37,837 nt of DNA from Candidatus Yonathbacteria bacterium RIFCSPLOWO2_01_FULL_43_27 (GTDB lineage Bacteria > Patescibacteriota > Minisyncoccia > Phycocordibacterales > UBA1550): positions 1 to 37,837 of the forward strand of contig MHUV01000001.1 in assembly GCA_001823545.1 (NCBI GenBank), written 5' to 3'. Below the pieces are notes generated by a model, which worked only from the letters and a program-made list of their open reading frames with translations, made no database searches and was not told where the DNA came from. Positions 10,201-17,249 of this stretch are shown here, piece by piece; within the stretch, counting starts at the first letter, position 1; each line of letters begins with the position of its first letter. The position numbers and the translations under genes are program-made.

Positions 10201-12784
10201 CCCCCGGTGTTCCCGCCGAGCCCGCACCATCCACCGATGAATCGACAACAAAGTTACCTGAGGTAATTTCGGGGTACGTGGTATCCAAGGTAAATTCAGC
10301 AGAATCTGCAGTGCCAATATTATTTGCTACGTCTCCATCGTTTGCTGTAACACGAACTTTAGCGTTCGCGACATTAACAGGACTTGCCGAAAGTGTTGAA
10401 GTTGCGTTCCATACCACAGCGAAAGTAGTAGTTGCACCGCCCGTATATGTCTGTAGTGATGTCGCACTAGCCGAGAGATCGTCTGATGGAATGTCGCTCC
10501 ACGACGAACCACCATTAATACTATATTTGAATGATGGTGTAAAACTTGCAGTATCGATATCTCCAACACGATACGAAATATTTACCTTACCATAATCAGC
10601 ATCTCCGATAGTCGTATTCTGTATAGTTATTACGCCCGTAGCACTATACGAGGTGTCGAAAGTTGGAGGTCCATTAACCACATATGCAATCCTCACATCA
10701 TCAATTGTTGGCGTATTTGCACCAAGAGAAGTGAGGGTGATCTTGTACTGGAACCACTGATCATTGACCCCATCACGAAGAGCTGCGTCAATAGCCTCGG
10801 TTGTACAGGTCACGGTGGTTCCAACTTTTGAACAACCAGTAGTACCCGAGGTAATTCCTGTAGACCACGTTGAACCACTAAAATCAGAACTTGCAGAAGT
10901 GCGTAAATAAAATGTTGCAGTTGAGCCTGAAGGTAACGTTGCATCCTCTGTCCAAACAAGACCACCCATAATATTTGCATCCGATTCACTATTATATGCA
11001 GATGAAACAAGGGATCCTAATGGAGCATATTCTGAATGGTTGACAGTAACATCATTGAGTACGGGAGTGACCGAACTAGTACCGTTCAAAGTTGCTTGAT
11101 ACTGCACATACTGATGTCCGTCGGTTACACACCCTCCATCTGAAGCATTACCCCCACTTGAGACAGTAGAACAGCTTGCCCAAGCAGTCGCACCCGACAT
11201 ATCACTATTTGAATCCGAGCGAACTTTCATGGTAATTGTTTGACTATTTAACGTTGCATTCCATGAAACGACATTAAAAACTGACGGTCCACCTAAATTG
11301 ATTGGTGCGGAAGTAAAAGTTCCTGTAGTCGCAAAAGGGTACGTCGCAAATTTAAGATCTACTCCCGTAGATTCATAATGCGTTATAAATAGCGTATCTG
11401 AGCCAAAACCATGCATACTAAGATCCTTCCCCGCAGCGGTTGATGATTCTATGGTTTGTAACGTCCAACTTGTACCACCATTCGTTGTTTTTGCAAATTC
11501 AAGGTCAGAATTATTGGAATCAAAATACGCCACAAAAAGAGTGCGCGCATCGGCAGCATAAATGGCCTTTGGATACCCTCCTCCAGAAACCGTCGCCGTA
11601 TCAATATTTGACACCGTCCAGTTCACACCAGTGTCTGTTGATGTTGCAAATTTTAGGTCTGAGGTATTATTACTCCCATTGTCAAATACCATAAAAATAG
11701 TATTTGCATCAGTAGCCACAACAGAAGACCCGCCCATACTTCCACTAACACCAGAAACCGCTTTAAGTGTCCAATTTGTACCACCATCAACTGTTTGCGC
11801 AAATTTAGCAGATCCATTGAATTCACTATAGGTTACAAATGCAGTAGTAGCGCTTAGTACATCAATTGATGTTTTTACGTCATAAAGATTGGCGGTAGGA
11901 TTATCGATAGTTCCAAGTGTCCAATTAGCACCAGCGTCCGTTGATTTTGCGTACTTAACAAATCTATCACTTACATTCGTCACATCGTAATATGCTATAT
12001 ATATTGCACCAGCAACTGCATCTATTGAACTATTGATACCAACAGCTGCTGTTGAATCAATCGTAGCTAGCGACCAGTTACTGCCACCATCTGTTGATTT
12101 GGCAAATTTAAGATTTGTATTGGTATTATCATAATATGATATATATATCGTACTGGAGTCAGGTGCATATATCGATGGTTCTTGCCCAACAGTCCCCGTA
12201 GAATCGACCGTTGAGGTTGTCCATGTGGCACCCCCATTGATAGTTTTTGCGAACTTCAAATCGCCACCAGCCGACGTATAATAACTTACAAAGACGGTAC
12301 TAGTACTGACCACGTAAACAGAAGTTTCAGTTCCACCCGCAGAATCCAAAACATAGCTAGCTAACGCACTTGAAGAATCTCGCCCGAGAACCACGTGCCC
12401 ATCGCTTGTGGTTGTATCAGCAGCCAAAGTATTTGCAACCGTTCCATTCCTAAACCCTCCTCCGGAAGCAGATCCTGTTGTAGTAAGAGTTCCATCATCC
12501 GTAAACGAGGATGCGATTGGAGCCAATATTATATTATCCCCTATGGTCAGCGTCGAACTCGCACTATCATACGTATCCCATCCAGAGTTCTGATTGCTCG
12601 AGTGCGTTGCCGTACTTGCAGATACTCCCCCTGACCAGCTCGATTGCTGGAAGTAGTACGTAGCTGCGTGCGTTACTGTATCTCTAAAATATACTCCTGA
12701 GATGACGAAGACTGCCGAGAGCGTAAGAATCCATGCATATTTATGGTGCTTAACAATAAGGGTACGAGCTTGTGTAATGGACAT
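7220..12784 (-). CDS. Giant surface protein, Asp-box (BNR-like) propeller plus many FN3 domains
   Basis: 1854 residues. A basic N-terminus and one hydrophobic segment (about residues 17-34, YAWILTLSAVFVISGVYF) export or anchor it. Residues about 165-480 hold six Asp-box motifs such as STDGGSNW, TINGGATW, STDAGANW and TTNGGTSW at about 50-residue spacing, the pattern of BNR/sialidase-like propellers. The rest is beta-rich with at least six FN3 or purple-acid-phosphatase-N-like modules ('TSAVIVWTTDEPATSQVRW'). The last residues ITDIIFKNFEDSFKFLRDM look amphipathic. No enzyme active site is recognised; the Asp-box region alone does not show sialidase activity. Likely an adhesin or surface layer component. 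Strongly biased to Ser, Thr and Gly with few Cys, as in other long surface proteins. Confidence 0.9.
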   Translation of the reverse strand: MSITQARTLIVKHHKYAWILTLSAVFVISGVYFRDTVTHAATYYFQQSSWSGGVSASTATHSSNQNSGWDTYDSASSTLTIGDNIILAPIASSFTDDGTLTTTGSASGGGFRNGTVANTLAADTTTSDGHVVLGRDSSSALASYVLDSAGGTETSVYVVSTSTVFVSYYTSAGGDLKFAKTINGGATWTTSTVDSTGTVGQEPSIYAPDSSTIYISYYDNTNTNLKFAKSTDGGSNWSLATIDSTAAVGINSSIDAVAGAIYIAYYDVTNVSDRFVKYAKSTDAGANWTLGTIDNPTANLYDVKTSIDVLSATTAFVTYSEFNGSAKFAQTVDGGTNWTLKAVSGVSGSMGGSSVVATDANTIFMVFDNGSNNTSDLKFATSTDTGVNWTVSNIDTATVSGGGYPKAIYAADARTLFVAYFDSNNSDLEFAKTTNGGTSWTLQTIESSTAAGKDLSMHGFGSDTLFITHYESTGVDLKFATYPFATTGTFTSAPINLGGPSVFNVVSWNATLNSQTITMKVRSDSNSDMSGATAWASCSTVSSGGNASDGGCVTDGHQYVQYQATLNGTSSVTPVLNDVTVNHSEYAPLGSLVSSAYNSESDANIMGGLVWTEDATLPSGSTATFYLRTSASSDFSGSTWSTGITSGTTGCSKVGTTVTCTTEAIDAALRDGVNDQWFQYKITLTSLGANTPTIDDVRIAYVVNGPPTFDTSYSATGVITIQNTTIGDADYGKVNISYRVGDIDTASFTPSFKYSINGGSSWSDIPSDDLSASATSLQTYTGGATTTFAVVWNATSTLSASPVNVANAKVRVTANDGDVANNIGTADSAEFTLDTTYPEITSGNFVVDSSVDGAGSAGTPGDNRAGIKLYATDYSTIQYRLCNNSAFPATDSQGNSCAWSSLAASPISLATSSTQWITTGYPSAETVYMQVRDAYGNVTSGTASAPAMPANFDYKDVSNTDIDVYREFLSWSLFSATDSSTFTGNSSGRYKLHHAAAADGASAPASSEYSVVTSISDPAINYTTHNITSATTSVHYYKVTAVNDQGSISDFTAVLSDIPNGSGGAVSLPPEITDTPTADTIRNTSAHITFTTDSLATSTIEYGTTSSYGSTANQTSFVENHSVYLNSLSPNTSYYFRAKATNAEGLDSDWAVGTTFTTAQGTVISGVTPMNVTDKTATIFWNTNASSTSKVYYGTDRSGSTLVGSVTVTGTSATTAGTNGLFQHQVGVPSSGAFTAGNTYYYKVESTDGDGNTTTDDNNGQFYSFTTTLDTTAPTISDISAAVVGPTSAVIVWTTDEPATSQVRWSGTTGNHSKRTTTDMTFAGIPSYSVYHVATLSSQTQNVGEGGGTNVLVAQTPYYYTVVSADAAGNETESAEQTLTTTRTGEDVVVTVSRSLPQEEGGSGPTADTTSPVITNMKVGDITPFTATVTFDTSEASVGKLGYSKDISYSDHAADDFSWGTKHTIKIRGLTLGTQYHIKAVVVDKAGNTGYSEEQTFKTSFLSENIKELAKIENIEQFQKEIEDTIESILPSLVPPFVSKPSITDITESGATISFRTNIKAFPLIGFVEDGTYNASKENPYTSEVSDTTEKATNHTLALLNLKPNTKYHVQARAFSLPRVVGRSEDLTFTTQASKIQSSIVETKRDSFTVVWITDEPTTSIVEYKDLSSGITQRKADDRKTTSHSVKIENLPSGTSFDVNVSGLNEGGNLIEAGSTLHVTTSRDIVPPTISNFKVSNAMVPGRTDRIQTIISWTTNEPADSVVFYEEGIGTAGAEEKELANKSEVLDAYVMDHNIIISSLKPGAIYRVKVTSVDESGNLGVFGPRTIITPKQTESITDIIFKNFEDSFKFLRDM

Positions 12785-12826
12785 AGGAATATATTGAACG
12801 TTGGTAAATTAAAATGAAAACAATTT

Positions 12827-12859
12827 CATAGGTGCGCAAGCAAAGCTTGCGCACCTATG
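12827..12859. repeat. Perfect 15-bp hairpin upstream of the giant surface-protein gene
   Basis: CATAGGTGCGCAAGC (12827-12841), loop AAA, GCTTGCGCACCTATG (12845-12859). It lies 43 nt upstream of the ATG at 12784. Neither side has a clean T run (minus strand continues GAAATTGTTTTCATTTTAA), so it is either a weak terminator for the transposase transcript or a 5' leader structure or operator of the surface gene. The rest of the gap 12785-12984 holds a perfect DnaA-box-like 9-mer (TGTGGATAA, 12930-12938) and REP copy 2. Confidence 0.6.
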
Positions 12860-12952
12860 TCGCTAATAAAAGTTTGTATATATTGTATCACGCACTGTAA
12901 GTAAATAACTAGTTCCCTACCAAAGATATTGTGGATAACTTTTGATATTGTT

Positions 12953-12981
12953 GGCGGTTGATTGTTGGCGGTTGAACCGCC
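12953..12981. repeat. REP-like palindrome copy 2 with an extra half copy
   Basis: A full GGCGGTTGAACCGCC lies at 12967-12981, 3 nt beyond the transposase stop codon. A half copy GGCGGTTGA precedes it at 12953, giving a direct repeat of TTGGCGGTTGA at 12951 and 12965. The copy brackets the 3' side of the transposase gene. Confidence 0.8.
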
Positions 12982-12984
12982 ACA

Positions 12985-13668
12985 TCACTCGATCAATAAT
13001 TTTTTAATCACCTTATTTTCTTTTATTATTTTCAAGGATTCTTCTGAAAAATTTTTATACTCATTTTTATTTTTGAACTGGTCTAAAATAATATCTTTTT
13101 TGCAAAAAACATTGTTTGCATTTTCAGGGTATTCCCCGCCATGGTCCTCTATATACTCCCGCCAACTTGACCTCACTAGCCCAGTAGTCATAACACCTGT
13201 GGCGGTTGAACCGCCACAGGAATGGACTTTATCATTTAAATTAACGTAAACACTCGTATGCAACAACTGCTCGTTTGAATCAATGTGAACAGACTTGAAT
13301 CTACCTTGGAACAAGGAGCCACTTCTATTATATTTGTTATTAAAATACCACGTATATCCACCCAACCTTTTCATAAATTCACTTATTCCACCGTCAACCA
13401 TTTGTTGTAAAATAAAATGGTAATGATTTGGATTCAAACAATAACTAATAAACTCAACAAGCTTGGTAGTAGTACCGGGCGTGGCGGTTGAACCGCCACG
13501 TGAATTCTCATGAATACTACCTATTGGTTCAAGTGTATTAAACTCATTTATGCTTTGAAAAAATCGATTGAGGTCCTCTTGGTCACTAAAAATATCTCTT
13601 TTATCTACCCCACGATTAAATATATGGTAATGCTCACCTGTAACAAATGGCGTTTTTCTGATCCCCAT
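12985..13668 (-). CDS. REP-associated tyrosine transposase (RAYT, Y1/HUH family) with two in-frame palindromes
   Basis: 227 residues, IS200-like Y1 transposase domain. The metal-binding HUH motif is H82-Y83-H84 in NPNHYHFIL; the catalytic tyrosine is most likely Y141 in SVYVNLN. The start MGIRKTPFVTGEHYHIFNRG is typical of RAYTs found in CPR genomes. Family members bind and cut single-stranded hairpins flanked by a short guide sequence. Two stretches, GGSTAT at 58-63 and 152-157, are encoded exactly by the palindrome GGCGGTTCAACCGCC plus ACN. The flanking residues are also alike (RGGSTATPGTTTKLV and CGGSTATGVMTTGLV). The palindrome also flanks the gene on both sides. An extended -10 and a palindrome-derived -35 lie right before the ATG. 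It is intact and diverges from tig. Confidence 0.88.
   Translation of the reverse strand: MGIRKTPFVTGEHYHIFNRGVDKRDIFSDQEDLNRFFQSINEFNTLEPIGSIHENSRGGSTATPGTTTKLVEFISYCLNPNHYHFILQQMVDGGISEFMKRLGGYTWYFNNKYNRSGSLFQGRFKSVHIDSNEQLLHTSVYVNLNDKVHSCGGSTATGVMTTGLVRSSWREYIEDHGGEYPENANNVFCKKDIILDQFKNKNEYKNFSEESLKIIKENKVIKKLLIE
13196..13220. repeat. REP-like palindrome copy 3, inside the transposase gene
   Basis: The 15-bp core is at 13201-13215, extended to a perfect 25-bp palindrome by CCTGT and ACAGG. The core starts on a codon boundary of the minus-strand gene and reads GGC GGT TCA ACC GCC, i.e. residues Gly152 to Ala156. AGTAGT occurs about 14-17 nt before it on the plus strand. Confidence 0.85.
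13480..13500. repeat. REP-like palindrome copy 4, inside the transposase gene
   Basis: The 15-bp core is at 13483-13497, extended to a perfect 21-bp palindrome by CGT and ACG. It is in frame and encodes Gly58 to Ala62 with the same five codons as copy 3. GGTAGTAGT precedes it on the plus strand, resembling the guide tetranucleotide found 5' of known REP hairpins. Confidence 0.85.
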
Positions 13669-13703
13669 ATAAAAATTATAACATTTGGCGGTTGAACCGC
13701 CAA
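13666..13703 (-). promoter_or_regulatory. Transposase promoter built on the palindrome, predicted leaderless
   Basis: On the minus strand: TTGGCG (-35, 13703-13698, inside REP copy 5), a 17-nt spacer, then TGT-TATAAT (extended -10, hexamer 13680-13675), TTTTAT, and ATG. The expected start of transcription is the A of the ATG or within a base of it. A transposase bound to the palindrome would cover the -35 region, so self-repression is a natural inference. Confidence 0.6.
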
Positions 13704-13705
13704 AT
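13683..13705. repeat. REP-like palindrome copy 5, upstream of the transposase
   Basis: Core at 13687-13701, extended to a perfect 23-bp palindrome by ATTT and AAAT. It overlaps the predicted -35 of the transposase gene. Its minus-strand 5' flank (ATGGTAATT) matches that of copy 1. A further half copy, TTGAACCGC, lies at 13738-13746 inside the spacer of the tig promoter. Confidence 0.85.
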
Positions 13706-13723
13706 TACCATTGGATAGATTTT

Positions 13724-13759
13724 TTGACTTTTACCCTTTGAACCGCTAGACTGGCTCCA
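13724..13759 (+). promoter_or_regulatory. tig-thrC promoter, very short leader
   Basis: TTGACT (13724-13729), a 17-nt spacer, TAGACT (13747-13752), with the expected start near 13759, only 3 nt before the ATG at 13762. The spacer contains the half palindrome TTGAACCGC, so both divergent promoters of this intergenic region carry repeat sequence. Confidence 0.55.
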
Positions 13760-13761
13760 TT

Positions 13762-14778
13762 ATGACTGACATAAAAACAACCGTAAACAATATATCAGAA
13801 GCAGAAATAGAGATCTTGTGCGAAGTCGACACAGAAACCTTTGAAAAAGAGCGTGCGCAGGCGCTAGAGCGCATTGGTAAAGAGGTGTCACTTCCCGGCT
13901 TTCGCAAAGGACACGTTCCAGCAAATGTACTCGAGCAAAAGTTTGGTGAGGCCTTCATTCTCGAAGAAATGGCAAACCTTACCATGGAAAAGGTGTACCC
14001 TGAGATCCTTCGCAAACACAAGGTTTCAGCGATCGCACAACCCACGGCACAGGTAAAAAAACTTGCAAAAGGTAACCCATTTGAGTTTTCCCTCACCTTC
14101 CAAGTGCTTCCCGAGATCAAGCTCCCTGACTACACAAAAATTGCAAAAGATGTAATGAGTGGGACCGATGACACGGCGGTCACCGACGATGACGTTGAGA
14201 AAGGTCTTACCGAGCTTCGCAGACAGTATGCAACCAAAGATGACGAAGGTAAGGAGGTGCTTCCTGAATTGACCGACGAACTTGCACAGAAGTTTGGCCC
14301 TTTTGCAAACGTCGCTGAATTTACCGAAAAAGTACGTGAATCTCTTGCTCACGAAAAACAAATGCGCGCACGCGAAAAGAAACGTATGCAAACCATGGAA
14401 AAAATTGCAGACGGCATCACGGTCACCCTCCCTGCTCTTTTGATAGATGGTGAGCTCGACCGTATGATGTTCCGTTTTCGCCAAGATATCGAACGTATGG
14501 GAATGAAATTAGAGGCGTATCTTTCAACCATAAAGAAAACTGAAGAGGATTTCCGCAAAGAATGGCGCATCGATGCAGAGAAACGCGTTAAAATCCAGAT
14601 TGCACTCGGAAAAATCGCCGTCGCAGAAAAATTGGAAGTTCCCAAGGACGAACTTGATCGCGAAGTAAAATTCCTCACGGAACAACATAAAGACATTGAC
14701 CCTGCACGCGCATATGAGCACCTTGAGATGATGCTCCTCAATGAAAAAGTATTTCAATTTCTTGAACAGACAAAGTAG
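13762..14778 (+). CDS. tig: Trigger factor-like ribosome-associated chaperone lacking the PPIase domain
   Basis: 338 residues against about 430 for the common form. The N-terminal ribosome-binding domain is intact, including the signature GFRKGHVP (residues 46-53) that contacts protein L23. The C-terminal helical chaperone arms follow almost directly after the VLPEIKLPDY stretch (about residue 120), with only a short acidic linker (about 132-145). The FKBP-type PPIase domain normally lying between them is absent. It binds nascent chains at the tunnel exit; without the PPIase module it can hold but not isomerise prolines. It starts 93 nt from the divergent transposase gene and is followed by thrC after 24 nt, so the two probably share a transcript. 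Confidence 0.92.
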   Translation: MTDIKTTVNNISEAEIEILCEVDTETFEKERAQALERIGKEVSLPGFRKGHVPANVLEQKFGEAFILEEMANLTMEKVYPEILRKHKVSAIAQPTAQVKKLAKGNPFEFSLTFQVLPEIKLPDYTKIAKDVMSGTDDTAVTDDDVEKGLTELRRQYATKDDEGKEVLPELTDELAQKFGPFANVAEFTEKVRESLAHEKQMRAREKKRMQTMEKIADGITVTLPALLIDGELDRMMFRFRQDIERMGMKLEAYLSTIKKTEEDFRKEWRIDAEKRVKIQIALGKIAVAEKLEVPKDELDREVKFLTEQHKDIDPARAYEHLEMMLLNEKVFQFLEQTK

Positions 14779-14802
14779 AAACAGCGTAATCTATTAGACC
14801 CT

Positions 14803-16431
14803 ATGAACACACAAGCACAAGAACTTCTCAAGGCGCTCCCTGTCGACCGTCCACGTTTTGGCGATACGCGAGGTGGCGCTCCGGCAACCTTTTTTGAAAG
14901 TATCTCAGCAGGTCTCTCTGCAAATGGAGGGCTTTTCATGCCTGAAAAATTTCCACAAGCGTTCAAAAATATACCGGACTTTTTTACCACCATACTCCCC
15001 ACCCTCACGATCCCCGAAATTGCAACGCTTGTTCATCGCGTATTCATCCCCCGCGAAGATATCAATGACGAAGAACTTTCTCGTATGATGCACGAGGCGT
15101 ATAATTTCGAAATTCCTCTGGAAAAACTTGATGATCATACGTTTGTTGCGCGCCTCGACCAAGGACCAACAGCAAGTTTTAAGGATCTTGCAGCACGCTC
15201 TATTGCGAGACTTCTTGATACGTGGAGCGAAGTGCACCACAAACCACTTAATATCGTCGTCGCAACGTCAGGAGACACGGGAGTTGCTATTGCAGATGCT
15301 TTTGGCAAGGCACAAAATATTACCGTTACGGTTATGTACCCCGAAGGAGGCGTGAGTGAAGTGCAGGAAAAACAAATGCTTCGCGTACAGGAACGCAATA
15401 GCAACATACAGGTCATTCCTGTGTTAGGGAATTTTGACAACTGCCAAGACATCGCCAAAATTCTTCAACTTACGAGAGAACTTGATGTACACAACAAGGC
15501 AGGAATTAAGGAACAAATCTCCTACAAGCTCAAACAAGAGATTTCTGACGCCGAACTAGAAAAACTTTCCGAAGACGTCAAAACGCTCAATCTTTCAAGC
15601 GCGAACTCCATCAATATCTGGCGCCTCATCCCCCAGATGGTGCAGTATTTTGTTTCGTACGCGCATCTATTGAAGACAAATGAGATAAAGGCCGACGAAA
15701 CAGTATGCTTTGCAATTCCTACGGGCAACGTTGGGCATATGATGGCAGGACTTTTCGCACAGGAGCTTGGACTACCTATCAGTAAATTCATCATCGGAAC
15801 CAATGCCAACAACGTAATGGCAAATATTATTGGATCGGGTGTTATCAAACACAAAGAATTTACAAATACCTCTGCTCCTTCGATGGATATTTTGGACCCC
15901 AGCAACCTTGAGCGTCTCCTCTATTTTACTGCGCAAAAAACAGGACATACTGACCCTATCCCCTACGAGCAGATGAAAAAGGATATCAAAAATGTTTCTC
16001 CTGTCGAAGATATTCCCCTTTCAAAATATGGTGTAACGCCCGAAATGCTCCAGTATCTTCAACAACTGATATGGTCAGAAGATACGGAAACTGATGATGA
16101 ACTCTACGCCATGATGTCGTACCAGTACCAAAAAAATAACATTATGCTCGAGCCACACGGCGTTTCAGCACTCATTGCAACCATTCGCACGCGCGAGAAA
16201 AAAGCACTTGCACACGAAGCAACTGTGGTGGTATTTGAAACCGCTCATCCCGACAAATTCCCTTCTGCTCTCACCGCTTCATTTTTAGAGAATACAACGT
16301 ACAACCACCATCCAGAATTGGAGGCGCTCCGAAAGCTAAAAAAAGAAAATATGCACAAGCCAGAAGTTTGCGCGGTTGATATAATCAAGATAGCTCAAAA
16401 AATTAAAGAATTTACGACAAAAGAAAGATAG
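14803..16431 (+). CDS. thrC: Threonine synthase
   Basis: 542 residues, PLP fold type II. The enzyme converts O-phosphohomoserine to threonine and phosphate. The PLP lysine is K127 in GPTASFKDLAAR; the phosphate-binding loop is ATSGDTG; PTGNVGHMMAG and EPHGVSALIA also fit the family. It is longer than the roughly 430-residue E. coli enzyme and in the range of the longer ThrC group. No homoserine kinase, homoserine dehydrogenase or aspartokinase is in the window, so either they lie elsewhere or the enzyme acts on an imported precursor or in degradation. It follows tig by 24 nt and ends at a terminator. Confidence 0.93.
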   Translation: MNTQAQELLKALPVDRPRFGDTRGGAPATFFESISAGLSANGGLFMPEKFPQAFKNIPDFFTTILPTLTIPEIATLVHRVFIPREDINDEELSRMMHEAYNFEIPLEKLDDHTFVARLDQGPTASFKDLAARSIARLLDTWSEVHHKPLNIVVATSGDTGVAIADAFGKAQNITVTVMYPEGGVSEVQEKQMLRVQERNSNIQVIPVLGNFDNCQDIAKILQLTRELDVHNKAGIKEQISYKLKQEISDAELEKLSEDVKTLNLSSANSINIWRLIPQMVQYFVSYAHLLKTNEIKADETVCFAIPTGNVGHMMAGLFAQELGLPISKFIIGTNANNVMANIIGSGVIKHKEFTNTSAPSMDILDPSNLERLLYFTAQKTGHTDPIPYEQMKKDIKNVSPVEDIPLSKYGVTPEMLQYLQQLIWSEDTETDDELYAMMSYQYQKNNIMLEPHGVSALIATIRTREKKALAHEATVVVFETAHPDKFPSALTASFLENTTYNHHPELEALRKLKKENMHKPEVCAVDIIKIAQKIKEFTTKER

Positions 16432-16444
16432 TGATAAAAAAAAT

Positions 16445-16477
16445 AGAGCCGGTTTGGACTTCGTCCAAACCGGCTCT
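16445..16477. terminator. Terminator between convergent thrC and the 209-residue protein gene
   Basis: Perfect 15-bp stem AGAGCCGGTTTGGAC / GTCCAAACCGGCTCT with loop TTC. The minus-strand tail is ATTTTTTTT, a strong signal for the gene at 16496-17125. The plus-strand tail TCTGTTATTCTTT is weaker but usable for thrC. Confidence 0.88.
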
Positions 16478-16495
16478 TCTGTTATTCTTTCACGG

Positions 16496-17125
16496 TTACG
16501 AAAAAAGCTTCTCCGTGAGTGTAGCGAGATTGAAATCACTGTTCTCGATATTCTTTTTACCTCCAACAGAGGCAACTCGACACTCTCTGCTGGTAACAAT
16601 GCCGGTGATGATGGGCTTCCCGGCCATATAGCCCTGCGTCCGCCTCCCAAACTCGAGCTTGAGTTCGTAGAGTTCAGCCTCTGCTTTTTTCCGAAGAGCG
16701 CATCGGAGCGCCTTAAAAGCATTACTGGCCATATTTCTCACCCTCACTTCATCCTCAACAGAGAGGAGAGGTTCGATCTCGTCGATCTCTTCTCCATCGC
16801 ACAGAAGTCTCCAAGCCTGTTCCCCTGTGCAGATGAGCGGATGCATACGATCGTTAAGGAAAAAATCGACCGTATGTACACCATCGTTTCCTGCGTTCAC
16901 CACAACATTGAAACCTAATGGTTTGCAATGAAACGCGTTAAACGAAGTCGTATTCCGGCGTTCAATGAAATGGGTATGGAACTCTTTTATCGACAGGTAC
17001 TTGAAAATGTTGCAGGAAACCTTTGCAGCGAATTCATCCACAAGGGACACGACAACCTTCCCTGCATCCCTGTATGGACCGATACTGCCATTGGAAAAAT
17101 TTCTTTCGATGAAAGATTCCTCCAT
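16496..17125 (-). CDS. Unrecognised 209-residue cytoplasmic protein
   Basis: I do not recognise a family. The start at 17125 is supported by a textbook Shine-Dalgarno, AGGAGG at 17136-17131, 5 nt before the ATG; most other genes here lack one. No signal peptide or membrane segment is seen. The middle is rich in Asn, Val and Gly (GFNVVVNAGNDGVHTVDFFLNDRMH, about residues 72-95); the part from about 115 on is charged and helical (EIDEIEPLLSVEDEVRVRN, RKKAEAELYELKLEFGRR). It is a single gene between two terminator-bounded units. The strand was preferred to the opposite reading (about 16454-16918) because of the ribosome binding site and the terminator placement. Confidence 0.65.
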   Translation of the reverse strand: MEESFIERNFSNGSIGPYRDAGKVVVSLVDEFAAKVSCNIFKYLSIKEFHTHFIERRNTTSFNAFHCKPLGFNVVVNAGNDGVHTVDFFLNDRMHPLICTGEQAWRLLCDGEEIDEIEPLLSVEDEVRVRNMASNAFKALRCALRKKAEAELYELKLEFGRRTQGYMAGKPIITGIVTSRECRVASVGGKKNIENSDFNLATLTEKLFS

Positions 17126-17249
17126 AAACCCCTCCTCTACTTTATTTTTTTGAACTAATTATTTATTATCCAGCCACAATATACGCCATATTCACCCAAA
17201 AATCAATACAGGGAAACGTTTTTATGTGTACTCAATAGAACCAAACGAT

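Noticed and set aside
12985-13668. Classical insertion sequence with terminal inverted repeats
   Set aside because: No long terminal inverted repeats or target duplications bound the gene; only the short palindromes are present, which fits a domesticated RAYT/REP arrangement better.
16454-16918. Plus-strand reading frame opposite the 209-residue gene
   Set aside because: The minus strand has an AGGAGG ribosome binding site 5 nt before its ATG and a terminator with eight T after its stop; the plus-strand frame begins inside that terminator hairpin.
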